From the NCBI GenBank assembly GCA_941918925.1, contig OW799237.1, positions 55,974,997 to 56,038,996 on the forward strand: a stretch of DNA of 64,000 nucleotides, read 5' to 3'. The stretch's first letter is position 1. Each line of letters begins with the position of its first letter. The position numbers and the translations under genes are program-made. This document shows, piece by piece, positions 31,827 to 41,364 of the stretch. The notes below the pieces were generated by a model that was not told where the DNA came from, made no database searches, and saw only the letters and a program-made list of their open reading frames with translations. This stretch comes from Phyto melanocephala. Its lineage: Eukaryota; Arthropoda; Insecta; Diptera; Rhinophoridae.

Positions 31827-33225
31827 CACAGTGAGACAGCTCTAAAGTAACAGCGGCAAAAAATAGTTTTTGGCGTGTCGTCCAATTTGGATGAAATTTT
31901 CACAGTATATTAACAGATATATGAGTAACAATTACCTGAAATTTGAGATTCATAACTTCATTGCTTTTTGGTCTAGAGCAAGTCAAAGTTGAGGTATGCT
32001 AACGCGCTTGAAATATGTTGATTCAATATGTAATATTCAAAAGCTTATCAATAAAAAAATACATAATAAATATAACCTTAGAGTATTTTTTTAATTAATT
32101 TAGTTGTTGTAGAATGAGTAGATAAAAAAATAAATTTAAAAAAAGAAACACAAAAAAAAATTTCTTTATAACAGAATTGTGGTGTACAAATTTAACATTT
32201 TGCATTTTCAATGGACTAGGAAATATAGAGCAGCCCCTCGCCCTAGGTGCAGACTTATATCAAATAAAAGATTGAAGTCTCAGCTTTCATTTAAAGTAGA
32301 GGACATAAGTATAGCAAAAGTTTGCAAAGGTACTTTAAACATACAAAAAACTACAAAAAATACGCAACGTGCACATTTTGTCGCTATACGTAAGTATGTA
32401 CATATGTTAGCATGCAATAGCATGTTTAAAAATTTTTAATTTTTTTTTTTTAATTGTTTGTTTGATATTTTATATTGTGCTCACAAACTTTTTAAAAACA
32501 AACTGTAAAAAAATATTACATTGTTGTTGTTTTAAATATTATTGATCAACAAACGGTAATTGCAATTATGTAAGTATACTTATGTTTAATTCACAATCTA
32601 CATATTTGAGAGTGCAAGTTTATACAAGTTTATATAAAGTGTTAAAAAAAGTTTACAAGGTCATGGATAATTCAATAATTTTTTATAGTGCAATTTCTGA
32701 TATTTGGATCGATAGCAATAAAGATATTGAAAAAATTAGAATACCATTATGTTATTAAAAAATTATTGATAGAATGAAAAAAATTGTTTTTTATTGCATT
32801 TTAATGGGAAGTGGGTGTAAGAGTGGGCGTGTTATTGTAATTTTTGCATGAAACATTTTAAATTATATAAATAATAATAATATCAAATTTGAAGATTGTA
32901 CCTAAAATATTTTAGAAAATATGGCACTTTTTATGTTGAGGTTGTATGGGGGGTGGGGGTAAAAGTGGGCCAAAGTCCAAAACTTTATTCCGATAATGTT
33001 TGTAACAATATAACATTCAAGTATACCAAAATTTAAAGTTATCCCTTAAGTATTACGGACAATACGGCATTTTACAAATTTCGATTGTATGGGAGGTGGG
33101 CGTAAAAGTGGGCGAATTTTCTTAATTTTTTTTTTTTAACTGGAAATGTCTCAAAAGTAACCTGTGCAAAATTTCAGAACTCTGCAATTACTTCTTGTAT
33201 TTAATGCCGGCGTTGTCTCACTGTG
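31827..33225. mobile_element. Transib-like non-autonomous element, copy 2 (1399 bp)
   Basis: The same CACAGTG termini as copy 1, TSD CGCCT at 31822-31826 and 33226-33230. It sits inside the hAT right TIR. It carries about 274 bp (roughly 32307-32600) absent from copy 1, with no recognisable gene. Elsewhere the copies differ at only scattered positions. Confidence 0.85.
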
Positions 33226-33242
33226 CGCCTTTGCCAGTTACA

Positions 33243-33468
33243 GTGTAAAAACAGAATATTTACAACACAAACAACCCGTTTAGGATGTGTGATGATGAGT
33301 TTGCCAACGACTTCGCGTTATTATCGTGATAAAAAATAGCCTATGTGTTAATCTAGGTTGCTATCTATCTATGTGCTGAATTTCATTTGGTTCCGTTCAG
33401 CCGTTTTTGCGTGATTGAGTAACAAATATCCAAACATACAAACATTCACATTTATTATATTAGTAGGA
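33243..33468 (-). mobile_element. Lep1-like Helitron, 3' truncated
   Basis: On the minus strand it starts TCCTACTAATATAATAAATG at 33468, after A, and matches 5288-5515 through 'cacgcaaaaacggctgaacgg' and 'aacgcgaagtcg'. It ends at the hAT target site without the CTAG terminus. Confidence 0.72.
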
Positions 33469-34139
33469 TATGTACGTACATATGTATGTATACGTTAAAA
33501 TCACAATTTCTTAAAAAATAATTTTAATATTATTTTTTTAACAAAATAAAAAATTTAAAGAAATGGATATTTCGATGTGTTACAAACGGAATTGGTGACC
33601 ATTGCAGTGTTGCCGTTGTTTGCATTTTTATACCCTTCACACAGTGAAAAAGGGTATATGTATATAGGCTTGACATTCCGTGTGAAATTTCTAGAATTTT
33701 CATTTCCGACCCCATAGTATATATTTTCTGAAAGCTTATGAATAGGGGAGTCGATTAAGCTCTGCCAGTCTGTCCGTCGCCCGTCTGTCCGTTTATATGT
33801 TGAAACTTTTTGAAGGCCCCCGATATCGCCTAGACCCGGGTGAGGTATTAAAAATCAGTATTGAAAATCAGAAACATCGGTACATAAACAACTGAGATAT
33901 AAGCAAAAAACCACGACCACCTCCACTTTTTTCACAAAAACAACATTACAACAACATACAAACGTGTATACTGGTTACAGTAAACGTGGCATCGAACCCC
34001 AGCTGAACCAAAAACAAAATTTTTTATTTTTTTTATATTTTTTTTTCTAATTTTTTTTTTATTTTATATATTATTCATATTTTTATAATTTTTTTTTAAT
34101 TTTTTTTTGTTTTATATTTATTATTTATACTAGCCAAAC

Positions 34140-35000
34140 CCGGCGCGCGTTGCTACGCCCCTTAACGAATCAAAATGCATTCTGAATTTTAACTGAATAT
34201 CAAGTGCAAAAACCTAAAAATTATAATTTTTTTTATGGGCGGGGCATTGCCCAGTTTTCTTATCACGAAATTGTAAAGTCATAATAGCTCAATATGTGTG
34301 CAAAGTTTCAGAAGAATCGGACCAGTGCAAGTACCTCAAAATTATAATTGTTTTTATGGGCGTGGCCCTGCCCACTTTTCTAATCTCGAAATTGTAAAGT
34401 CATAACAGCTCAATATGTGGGCAAAGTTTCAGAATAATCCGTCCAGTGCAAGTACCTCAAAATGATACCTTTTTTTTATGGGCGTGGCACTGCCCATTTT
34501 TCTAATCACGAAATTATTTAGTCATGACAGCTCGATATGTGTGCAAAGTTTCAGAAAAATCGGTCTGGTGCTAGTACCTCATAATTATAACCTTTTTTTA
34601 TGGGCGTGGCCATGCCCACTTTTCTAATCACGAAATTATATGGTTATGCCAGTTTAGTATGTGTGCAAAGTTTCAGAAAAATCGGTCCAGTGCAAGTACC
34701 TCAAAATTAAAACTTTTTTAGGGGCGTGGCCCCGCCCACTTTTTTTATCACGAAATTATTTAGTCATGACAGCTCAATATGTGTGCAAAGTTTCAGCAAA
34801 ATCGGTCAAGTGCAAGTAGCTAAAACTGATAACTAATTTTTATGGGCGTGGCCCCGCCCACTTTTTTTCACCCATAAACACTCCCTGGTATGTGTACAAC
34901 AACTTGCCAAAGTTTGAGCCCGATCGGTTTTACAGTTTCGGAGTCTATAGCTAACTCACACACACACACACACACAGAGTTTCACTTTTATATATATAGA
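34140..35000 (-). mobile_element. Helitron family II, complete copy
   Basis: On the minus strand the start is TCTATATATATAAAAGTGAA at 35000 and the end is GCGCGCCGGGTTTGGCTAG at 34140, flanked by A and T. The interior has about six ~121-bp units (near 34231, 34354, 34477, 34598, 34721 and 34840) and a (CA)n run near the 5' end. It is 861 bp with no coding, and is the reference copy for the termini of this family. Confidence 0.82.
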
Positions 35001-35166
35001 TTTTCATTTTTTTTAAATATTTTTTTAAATTTTTTTTTTTATTTTTTTAACATACATACGTAAATTTATAATTTTACAATGAGATGTTTTTATATATGTA
35101 TGTACGTATTTCATATGAGATGAATGGTGATACAAACTACTGTTATTGCATGACTACAGGTTGTTA

Positions 35167-35896
35167 AAGCTGGATTCACCCATAAAATTTTAGTTCAGAA
35201 CAAATTTTTTTTGTATTGAGTTTGATGTTTTACTTTTGAGAGAGAGAGAGATTATTTTGTTCAGAAAGATTTTTCTTGAATTGGTTTAATTTTAATTCTT
35301 GTTCAGAAGAAACTGAATTGGGATGCCACTATTTTTCAATATTTACATGAAAATTGAATTTGGTTGCCACATCACACAGTGTCAGTACATTTATTATACA
35401 AAAATTGTTTTTGCCGAAAATTAACAATTAAAATGGAATTTAATGAAAATATTGCTCAAAAATTAATAGAAGAATTAAAAAACCAGGAAGAAAATGTTTG
35501 TATGACATGAGCAATAGTGCATACAAAAATAATTATTTAAAACAGGGTTTATGGAATGAAATATAAGCGACTCTTTTTATTTTCGATTTTTTTTATAAAT
35601 TTCTTTTGCAAACAAATTGACTTTATGCACTTCAATTAAAAATAATAATTTTAGTTTTCTTCTATCCAACATTTTCTTCACATATATTTTAATGAAATAA
35701 TTTACGTTTGTATATATTTTCATAGTTTGCTAGCGGTGCTTCCACTTTGTACAACTGTTTGCATTTTATATTATATGGCAGCTTTGTTTTTTCGGACAAA
35801 TTTTCTTAAATGGGTGAATCGTTCTGCAGAAAACTCTCAGTAAAAAATGTTATTCTCCGGAAAAAATTTTGTTCAGAACAAATGGGTGAATTCACC
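35167..35896. mobile_element. Harbinger-like MITE carrying a MADF remnant
   Basis: Inverted ends AAGCTGGATTCACCCAT (35167) and ATGGGTGAATTCACC (35896), with further identity over 'gttcagaacaaa'. TTA flanks both sides (35164-35166, 35897-35899; TTAA is also possible). It is 730 bp and sits inside the Helentron tail. Confidence 0.78.
35434..35566 (+). pseudogene. MADF-domain N-terminus in the MITE
   Basis: ATG 35434 starts MEFNENIAQKLIEELKN. A one-base shift near 35495 moves the reading to CLYDMSNSAYKNNYLKQG and LWNEI before a TAA at 35564-35566. This is the beginning of a MADF domain like that of the Harbinger element at 8396, which shows the MITE derives from an autonomous Harbinger. Confidence 0.6.
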
Positions 35897-36424
35897 TTAA
35901 GGGTATATAAGATTCGGTACGGCCGAACATAGCACTCTTACTTGTTAATTGTAATGAGCATAATATGCAGTGCAGTGATGCATTTACGAACAGGTCCAGT
36001 TTTTCGTGTTATAATTTTTAAAATATATGTCCATATGTATCATAACTAGGGTTGCCATTCGTACTGTTTTAAACAGTAAATGTACTGTTTTTTGGAATAT
36101 GTACTATTATATTCACAATACCTAAAACAGTACGAAAAAGTACTGTTTTTTATATTTGTACTGTTGGATATACATGTATTGAATTTTGTAATTTTTTAAA
36201 GAATGAAACAGGAAAAAATTGTATTGTTAAATGTGTACAAAAAAGGTATAAATATTTATAATTTATTTAAATTAACTTTTTTTGTAAGCATAAATTATTT
36301 TATTTTATATAACTATACCACCTCTATTTGTGTTGTATAATTATTTATTGAATTTTAAAAATTATCAAATGTATTCATTTTAAAAATTCAATTGATTTTT
36401 TTTAGAATTTTTTTTTAAACAATA

Positions 36425-36860
36425 TTTAATTAATACTTCTGGATTACTTTATATAACTTAAAAATTATCAATTTTAAAGTAGACTTTACTTTATTGTTCA
36501 TAAAAATTGTTATTGTCTTTAAAATAAACTTCAAAAAAATTATAAAAAATAATATTATAGTCGACTTTAACAAGAAATGTTTTCTTTTTGAAGGATTTGT
36601 CTGCTCGATAAATAGCTTTGCATTATTACAACTTCCATTTTTTTATTGTTATTATTATTAATTTTAATAATATTTAATGAATAAAAAAATAATAAATTAA
36701 AGGCTTATAATGCAAAGCCATTTATCTGCCAAACAAAATCCTGTCTTTAGCTAACGGCAAGTTGTAATAATGGCCCTAAGTCTACTTAAAACTTGATAAT
36801 TTATCAATTACAATTAATATTTTTTAAGTTATATATAGTATTCCAAAAGTATTAATGGAA
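36425..36860. repeat. Long imperfect inverted repeat (hairpin)
   Basis: The arms read toward each other: 'attaatacttctggattac...aacttaaaaattatcaa' against 'ttttttaagttatatatag...aaaagtattaat', and 'ggatttgtctgctcgataaatagctttgc' against 'gcaaagccatttatctgcc...atcct'. The loop is near 36640-36700. The arms total roughly 200 bp. Confidence 0.65.
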
Positions 36861-37605
36861 TATTATTGTAATTTGAAGAAACAAATCAACTGAATTTACA
36901 TATTGTAGATAATTTCAAAATTCAACTCGTAGTTTTTGAAATTCAATTACCAATTTCGAAATTCTATTTACTATTTTTGAAATTAAATTAATAACTTTTG
37001 AAATACATTAGATCATTTTCAAAATTAAGTTTGAAAATATAGTGCATAGTTCTGAAATGCAGTCAAAAATGTTAAAGCATTGGTAATTCGTTTATTCAAA
37101 CACATATCGATATTAATATCGAAAAACGACGTTTAATTTGTGTTTTTGACCACGTTAGTAACTTAAGATACTATTTGTAGTTCGACTCGATCTACATATC
37201 GAGTTTGATACTATTTTTTTGATAAAATTTGTTTTATTCTATAATTTTAATTCGAAATGTGACTCTTTTTATGAAAAAATTGTTCAAATTTTTTTTGAGT
37301 TGTGACCCTTTTCATGAAAAAATGGTGTTAACTCAAAAAATAGATTTTTTTGCAATGATTAGTAAAATTTAAAACAAAAACAATGTATATATATATTTTC
37401 AAATGGAATTTGCTTCCTATGGTATATTTGAATTTTTAAATTCTGTTAAAATGTGGCCACAAACAGTTTTTTGACTCTACTGAAAATTCAAAAATTTTGA
37501 GTTAATACCCTCTTGTTGATCAAGTGCGATATATATTGCATTTTAAAACAATGCAATATTTTATGTTACCTTCTCATAGTTTTGTATATGTGTTTTATGT
37601 TATTT

Positions 37606-38108
37606 TTATACCCTTCACCTGTGGTGCACAAGGGTATATATAGCTTTGTCATTCCGTTTGTAATTTCTACAATTTTCATTTCCGACCCCATAAAGTACAT
37701 ATTTTCTGAAAGCTTATGAATAGAGGAGTCGACTAAGCCTTGACCGTCTGCCCGTCTGTCCGTGTGTTGGTTGAAATCAACATACATACATACATACATG
37801 TAAAAAACATACCAAAAAAAAATTACAAAAAGAAAAAATATTAAAAATAAAAAAAACTGCAAAAAAAATTAAAAAAAAATTTAAAAAAAAATATTAAAAA
37901 AATAATAAAATATAAATAATATATTAAATAAAATAAAATAAAATTTTTTGGCTCAGCTGGGATTCGATGCCACATTTATTCTAACGTGTACGTATGTACG
38001 TATTTTATATGAGATGAATGGTGATACAAACAATTGTTATTGCATGACTACACGTTGTGAAGGGTATATAAGATTCGGCACGGCCGAATATAGTACTGTT
38101 ACTTGTTT
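37606..38108 (+). mobile_element. Helentron type 1, complete copy
   Basis: Head TTTATACCCTTCACCTGTGG, tail 'gaagggtatataagattcggc acg gccgaatatagtactg ttacttg'. It contains 'cagctgggattcgatgcca' near 37956-37974, a tRNA T-arm-like block in reverse. It is 503 bp. Confidence 0.82.
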
Positions 38109-38273
38109 TACTTATTTTTAAAACATATGTGATGTACTATTGAATTAAAAGTTAAGTCAATAAATAAAAAAATGTACTGTTTTTTTCCCCCTCAATGTAC
38201 TTTTTTCACTTTTCAAATATGGCAACCCTAATCATAACAATTACACAGTGCAACAAGAAACACCAATCTCAAC

Positions 38274-39041
38274 CACTCCAGTTGGAAATAAAAGTTCACC
38301 ATTAACTTAACAAAACTGCTAAAGGGTTTTGGAAAGTTAGCTCGAATTTAATTTTCATGGCCTATTGAAGTTGGGCCATTTTGTACCAATTTTTGCACTA
38401 TGAGTGAAAATTGGAGAAAAACAACGTATAAATATATAAAACAAGTAAGAGCACTGTATTCGGCAGTGCCGAATGTTTTATACCCACCGCCAATTTGAAG
38501 TACTTTTATAGCACAAAATTTATTATTTTGTTATTAACAGTAATCGCTATGGAATAATCTTTTTATACTAAAATATGTTTTACTTTTTTTGTATAACTTC
38601 GATTTACTAGTCAAATATTTTCGTAAATTTAGTCTTTCAATGAAAGTGGGCGTTAAAGTAGGCGTGTCAATATAGCTTCTGCTAATAAATACAGCTTAGA
38701 TATTTTAATATAGTTCTTTATTCTTCCAAAATCTTTATTCATAGAGAAATTATATCAATTTGAGATAAAGAGTTATATGGGAGGTGGGCGTAAAATTGGA
38801 CGTGTCACATTTATTTTCCGTTAAACCAAAGTACCGAAAATTGGTGGTTGGTATAAAAGATTCGGGACGGTCGAATATAGTGCTCTTACTTGTTTTTTGT
38901 TCAATTTTCACTAATAGTGCAAAAATTGGTTCAGAATGGCCCAACTTCTAGAGGCCATAAAAATTTAATTCATGCTAACTTTTCAAAACCCTTGGACAGT
39001 CTTGTTAAGTTAATGGTGAACTTTTATTTCCCATTGGAGTT
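38274..39041. mobile_element. Foldback element with ~150-bp inverted repeats
   Basis: 38274-38424 and 38894-39041 are inverted copies sharing 'ggaaataaaagttcaccat', 'gaagttgggccatt' and 'accaatttttgcacta'. They are interrupted at the centre by Helentron DNA (38438-38893). No gene and no clear duplication. Confidence 0.75.
38438..38893. mobile_element. Helentron type 2 derivative with a 3' end on both sides
   Basis: The left end is a reversed terminus (AAACAAGTAAGAGCACTG, tattcggcagtgccgaat) and the right end a forward terminus (aaaagattcgggacggtcgaatatagtgctcttacttg). No TATACCCGCC head is present. Confidence 0.75.
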
Positions 39042-39326
39042 GTTAAGGCTGGCGTCGATGACCCGAAATTTGTTGCACGGTGTTACCAAACTATTTTTAA
39101 ATATGTTGTAAATGAAAACTCTGTACACAATTTTGGGGACTTTCTCTTTCCACCACCAAAAAATAAGTCCTAAGTAAATTTAAATAACTTTCAATTAAAT
39201 AAGTCCTAACTGAGAGAGCCAAAATAATTTAGAAAGTACCACAGAGCATTTAAAAGTGCCACAAATGGCCCTATTGTGCCAAATTTTGCAACACTGGTCA
39301 AAGCAGAACAAAATAAGATATTTTAC

Positions 39327-40034
39327 CTGAGAGCATATTTGCTTTCCGTCGCGCTCTTTTAAGGCCATATTAAGATCCCAGTCAAATTGTCCCTCTCGAT
39401 AATCGAAACGTGGTCCCATTAGTCTTCTTAAACGAACATTCCAATATTCTTGAATTTTGAAAATATTAGGATCCTTTGACAACCAAAAATTAAAAGCATT
39501 TTCTAGGCCATCACGTTGCCAATATTTCATTTGACCAATATCCAGCATAGGCGTTAGTTTATTAAGAAAATCTTTATTCGTGACAGCCTTTAGTAACGAT
39601 CTTGCCTTTACTAACAAATACCGCTGAGATGACGGCCTTGTCAACGAGTTTCCATATATATCCATAAATAAATGTACTTTAGTTCGTAGATTTAAAATAT
39701 TGGGACTTTCTAATGCTATACCAAGTAGAGCCATGTTTCGTGCCACTATTTCAACACAACCATCGACTAGATAAAAGTTTATAATTGTTGATATTCCTTG
39801 TGATCTGTGTGTGTAGACTTTAGCAATTGTTTTAATTATATGTCGAGGATCATTTGCTCCAAATAGCAGTATATTTATATGCTCTTTAAAATGTTTTTTT
39901 GTATCATCGGCATTTATATTTTGGCCACCCGTGGAAATACTATTATCTATTTGTTTTGAAATTGTATCCTCATTTTTATAAATATTTAAATATTCATTCA
40001 ACAAATCTAATGTTTCACTTAAGCCCCAAAACAT
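39327..40034 (-). CDS. DNAAF3: DNAAF3, coding exon 1 (N-terminal half)
   Basis: 236 codons from ATG 40034 to a phase-0 donor (CAG|GTAAAATATC). It starts MFWGLSETLDLLNEY, the typical DNAAF3 opening, then INILLFGANDPRHIIKTIAK (the DUF4470-like core with a nucleotide-binding-like glycine loop), NFYLVDGCVEIVARNMALL and MKYWQRDGLENAFNFW, and ends near FDYREGQFDWDLNMALKERDG. The frame is uninterrupted. Reading past the donor gives 43 unrelated residues and a stop at 39195, so splicing is required. The protein helps load and fold axonemal dynein complexes in the cytoplasm before transport to cilia. Upstream are RFX-like half-sites and no TATA box. Confidence 0.9.
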
Positions 40035-40112
40035 GTTGCGACTATTATTTGATGTTTAAAATTTGTCTTGTTATAATAAAAAAATAACAATATTTAAAAA
40101 TAACAATATGAC

Positions 40113-40147
40113 GTTGCTATTCAAGGCATATTGTTGCCTTGGTTGCT
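40113..40147 (-). promoter_or_regulatory. Cluster of three RFX/X-box half-sites upstream of DNAAF3
   Basis: GTTGCT (40113-40118), GTTGCC (40133-40138) and GTTGCT (40142-40147) lie 79-113 bp above the start codon. GTTGCY is the half-site of the X-box bound by RFX factors, which drive ciliary genes including dynein assembly factors. A full palindromic X-box is not present, so function is inferred. Confidence 0.4.
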
Positions 40148-40617
40148 ATGGTTTCTTAAAAGGCATTTTCATACAGGTATGTAAGTATGTATGTCTATAT
40201 ATGTATAGATACAACCAAGGCACATTTATTCATCAGGTAGTCTTGTTTCGTCAGCTGATTATTTTTTTCTTCACTTCCTTTTAAATTTCAGCTGCCAAAG
40301 TCTATAGATAAAAAACAATTTTCTCTCTTCTTTCATTTATTTCAAATGTCAAACTTCATATATAAAAAATATAAACCAAAAAATTCTCTTCGAACTGCAA
40401 TTACCTGATGAATCAATATGCCTTGGATACAACCATGGTGTAATTACATAAGGTAATAGCGTAAAGAAGAGCGATTTTCGGCTGTCTTTTTTATGTATGA
40501 AGTTTGACAATTTCCGTTTGACTTAATCCAGCACACACAAAAATTGTCAGCTGGGCTGGCCCCGCCACCTTGTATAAGTGTACCCTGTCAAGGGTCTCTT
40601 GGGCCAAAGCCCGGTGA

Positions 40618-41243
40618 ATGACTGATGGCAACGCTAAAAATGATAACAAGCTGGAGTTGTCCGGCTACTCCGGTAGAGCGCGTGAGGTTTGCCATCAAGC
40701 CATCCACGAGACACTGAGCAAAAAAAAAGTAAGTAAAACAAAAAAACTTCAACCCTCAGTTTTGTGTCCCATGTTTCTCCTATGTTTACGCTTTGGTATT
40801 CAACTTCCTAGCCTGCAGCTGGTGGAATGCTGCATTAGCTTGCCCACCCCTAACCATGGCAAATCTTCGGCCATTTATTTACTGATTTGACCCTACTTAC
40901 ATTTGGCCCTACAGCTTAGATTTTCTCACTTACCTTTATTTTTAGATTATTCCATCGTAGAATATTTCCACACCATTCATACCATGTCCTTCGTCTTGTC
41001 TTTGTCAGTCATTCAGAAAAAAAACAAGGACTCCCCACTGTGGGATTTACGACTAACTGTCAGGTACCGAACTATAATGAGCTCACTATTTTCCTTCGTC
41101 CCCGCACAATAGCCAACTCTGGGCCACATTAATAGGTAGTATCTAAATATCTATAATTACTTAACCGACTTGTGTTTTTTTCTATTTCAGTCCGAAGCTG
41201 TCTACTGTCTGTTCGTGTATAAAATTGGTGTAATACTATGAGG
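40618..41243 (+). other. Possible small spliced transcript divergent from DNAAF3
   Basis: ATG 40618 opens 37 codons (LELSGYSGRAREVCHQAIHE) up to a consensus donor AAA|GTAAGT at 40730. A TCTATTTCAG acceptor ends at about 41190, and continuing in phase 0 gives 16 more codons to a stop near 41240. I do not recognise the peptide. It could be a short host gene, a lncRNA or part of an unrecognised element. Confidence 0.22.
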
Positions 41244-41364
41244 TTGGGAGCCTCTGATGCGTGCCAAACTTGACTCCGATGTTGTGTGATGGAGTAGTGA
41301 AACCAGGATGTGTTGGTGGTGTTTGTTTAATAACAATATGTATCTATGTATGATTTTGTTTATT

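Larger units (their letters stand above)
14233..33233 (+). mobile_element. hAT transposon, 19 kb through nested insertions
   Basis: The left end CATGGGCGTAGCCAG at 14233 pairs with the right end CTGGCTACGCC...TTTG finishing at 33233, and an exact 8-bp duplication CCAGTTAC lies at 14225-14232 and 33234-33241. The right TIR is itself split by a Transib copy (31827-33225). Between the ends are hAT transposase segments at 27180-28951 and 31240-31738. Insertions inside are a candidate LTR (15057-15910), a Gypsy element, a TIR element with a Helentron, and Transib. Without them the element would be roughly 5-6 kb. Confidence 0.85.
33625..35946 (+). mobile_element. Helentron type 1 with two nested elements
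   Basis: Head TTTTTATACCCTTCACACAG at 33625; tail 'aagggtatataagattcgg tac ggccgaacatagcactcttacttgtt' at 35946. A tRNA-like block 'tatactggttacagt...ggcatcgaaccccagc' lies at 33965-34010. The Helitron at 34140-35000 and the MADF MITE at 35167-35896 interrupt it; without them it is about 730 bp. Confidence 0.8.
36047..38230. mobile_element. hAT-like non-autonomous element, 8-bp TSD
   Basis: Ends TAGGGTTGCCAT (36047) and ATGGCAACCCTA (38230). TSD ATCATAAC is exact at 36039-36046 and 38231-38238. No transposase is seen. Repeated 'gtactgttttt' boxes lie near both ends. It contains a long imperfect hairpin (36425-36860), a series of 'ttttgaaattc' repeats (36910-37035) and a Helentron (37606-38108). 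Confidence 0.85.
5045..39326 (-). other. DNAAF3: Giant 34.3-kb intron of DNAAF3
   Basis: The donor GTAAAATATC lies directly after codon 236 (CAG, 39327-39329), and the acceptor TTTATTTTATTTATAG ends at 5045. Both exons are in phase 0. The intron consists almost wholly of nested transposable elements of at least seven superfamilies. Two coding exons with no break and a plausible poly(A) signal argue that the gene is functional despite the load. Confidence 0.85.
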
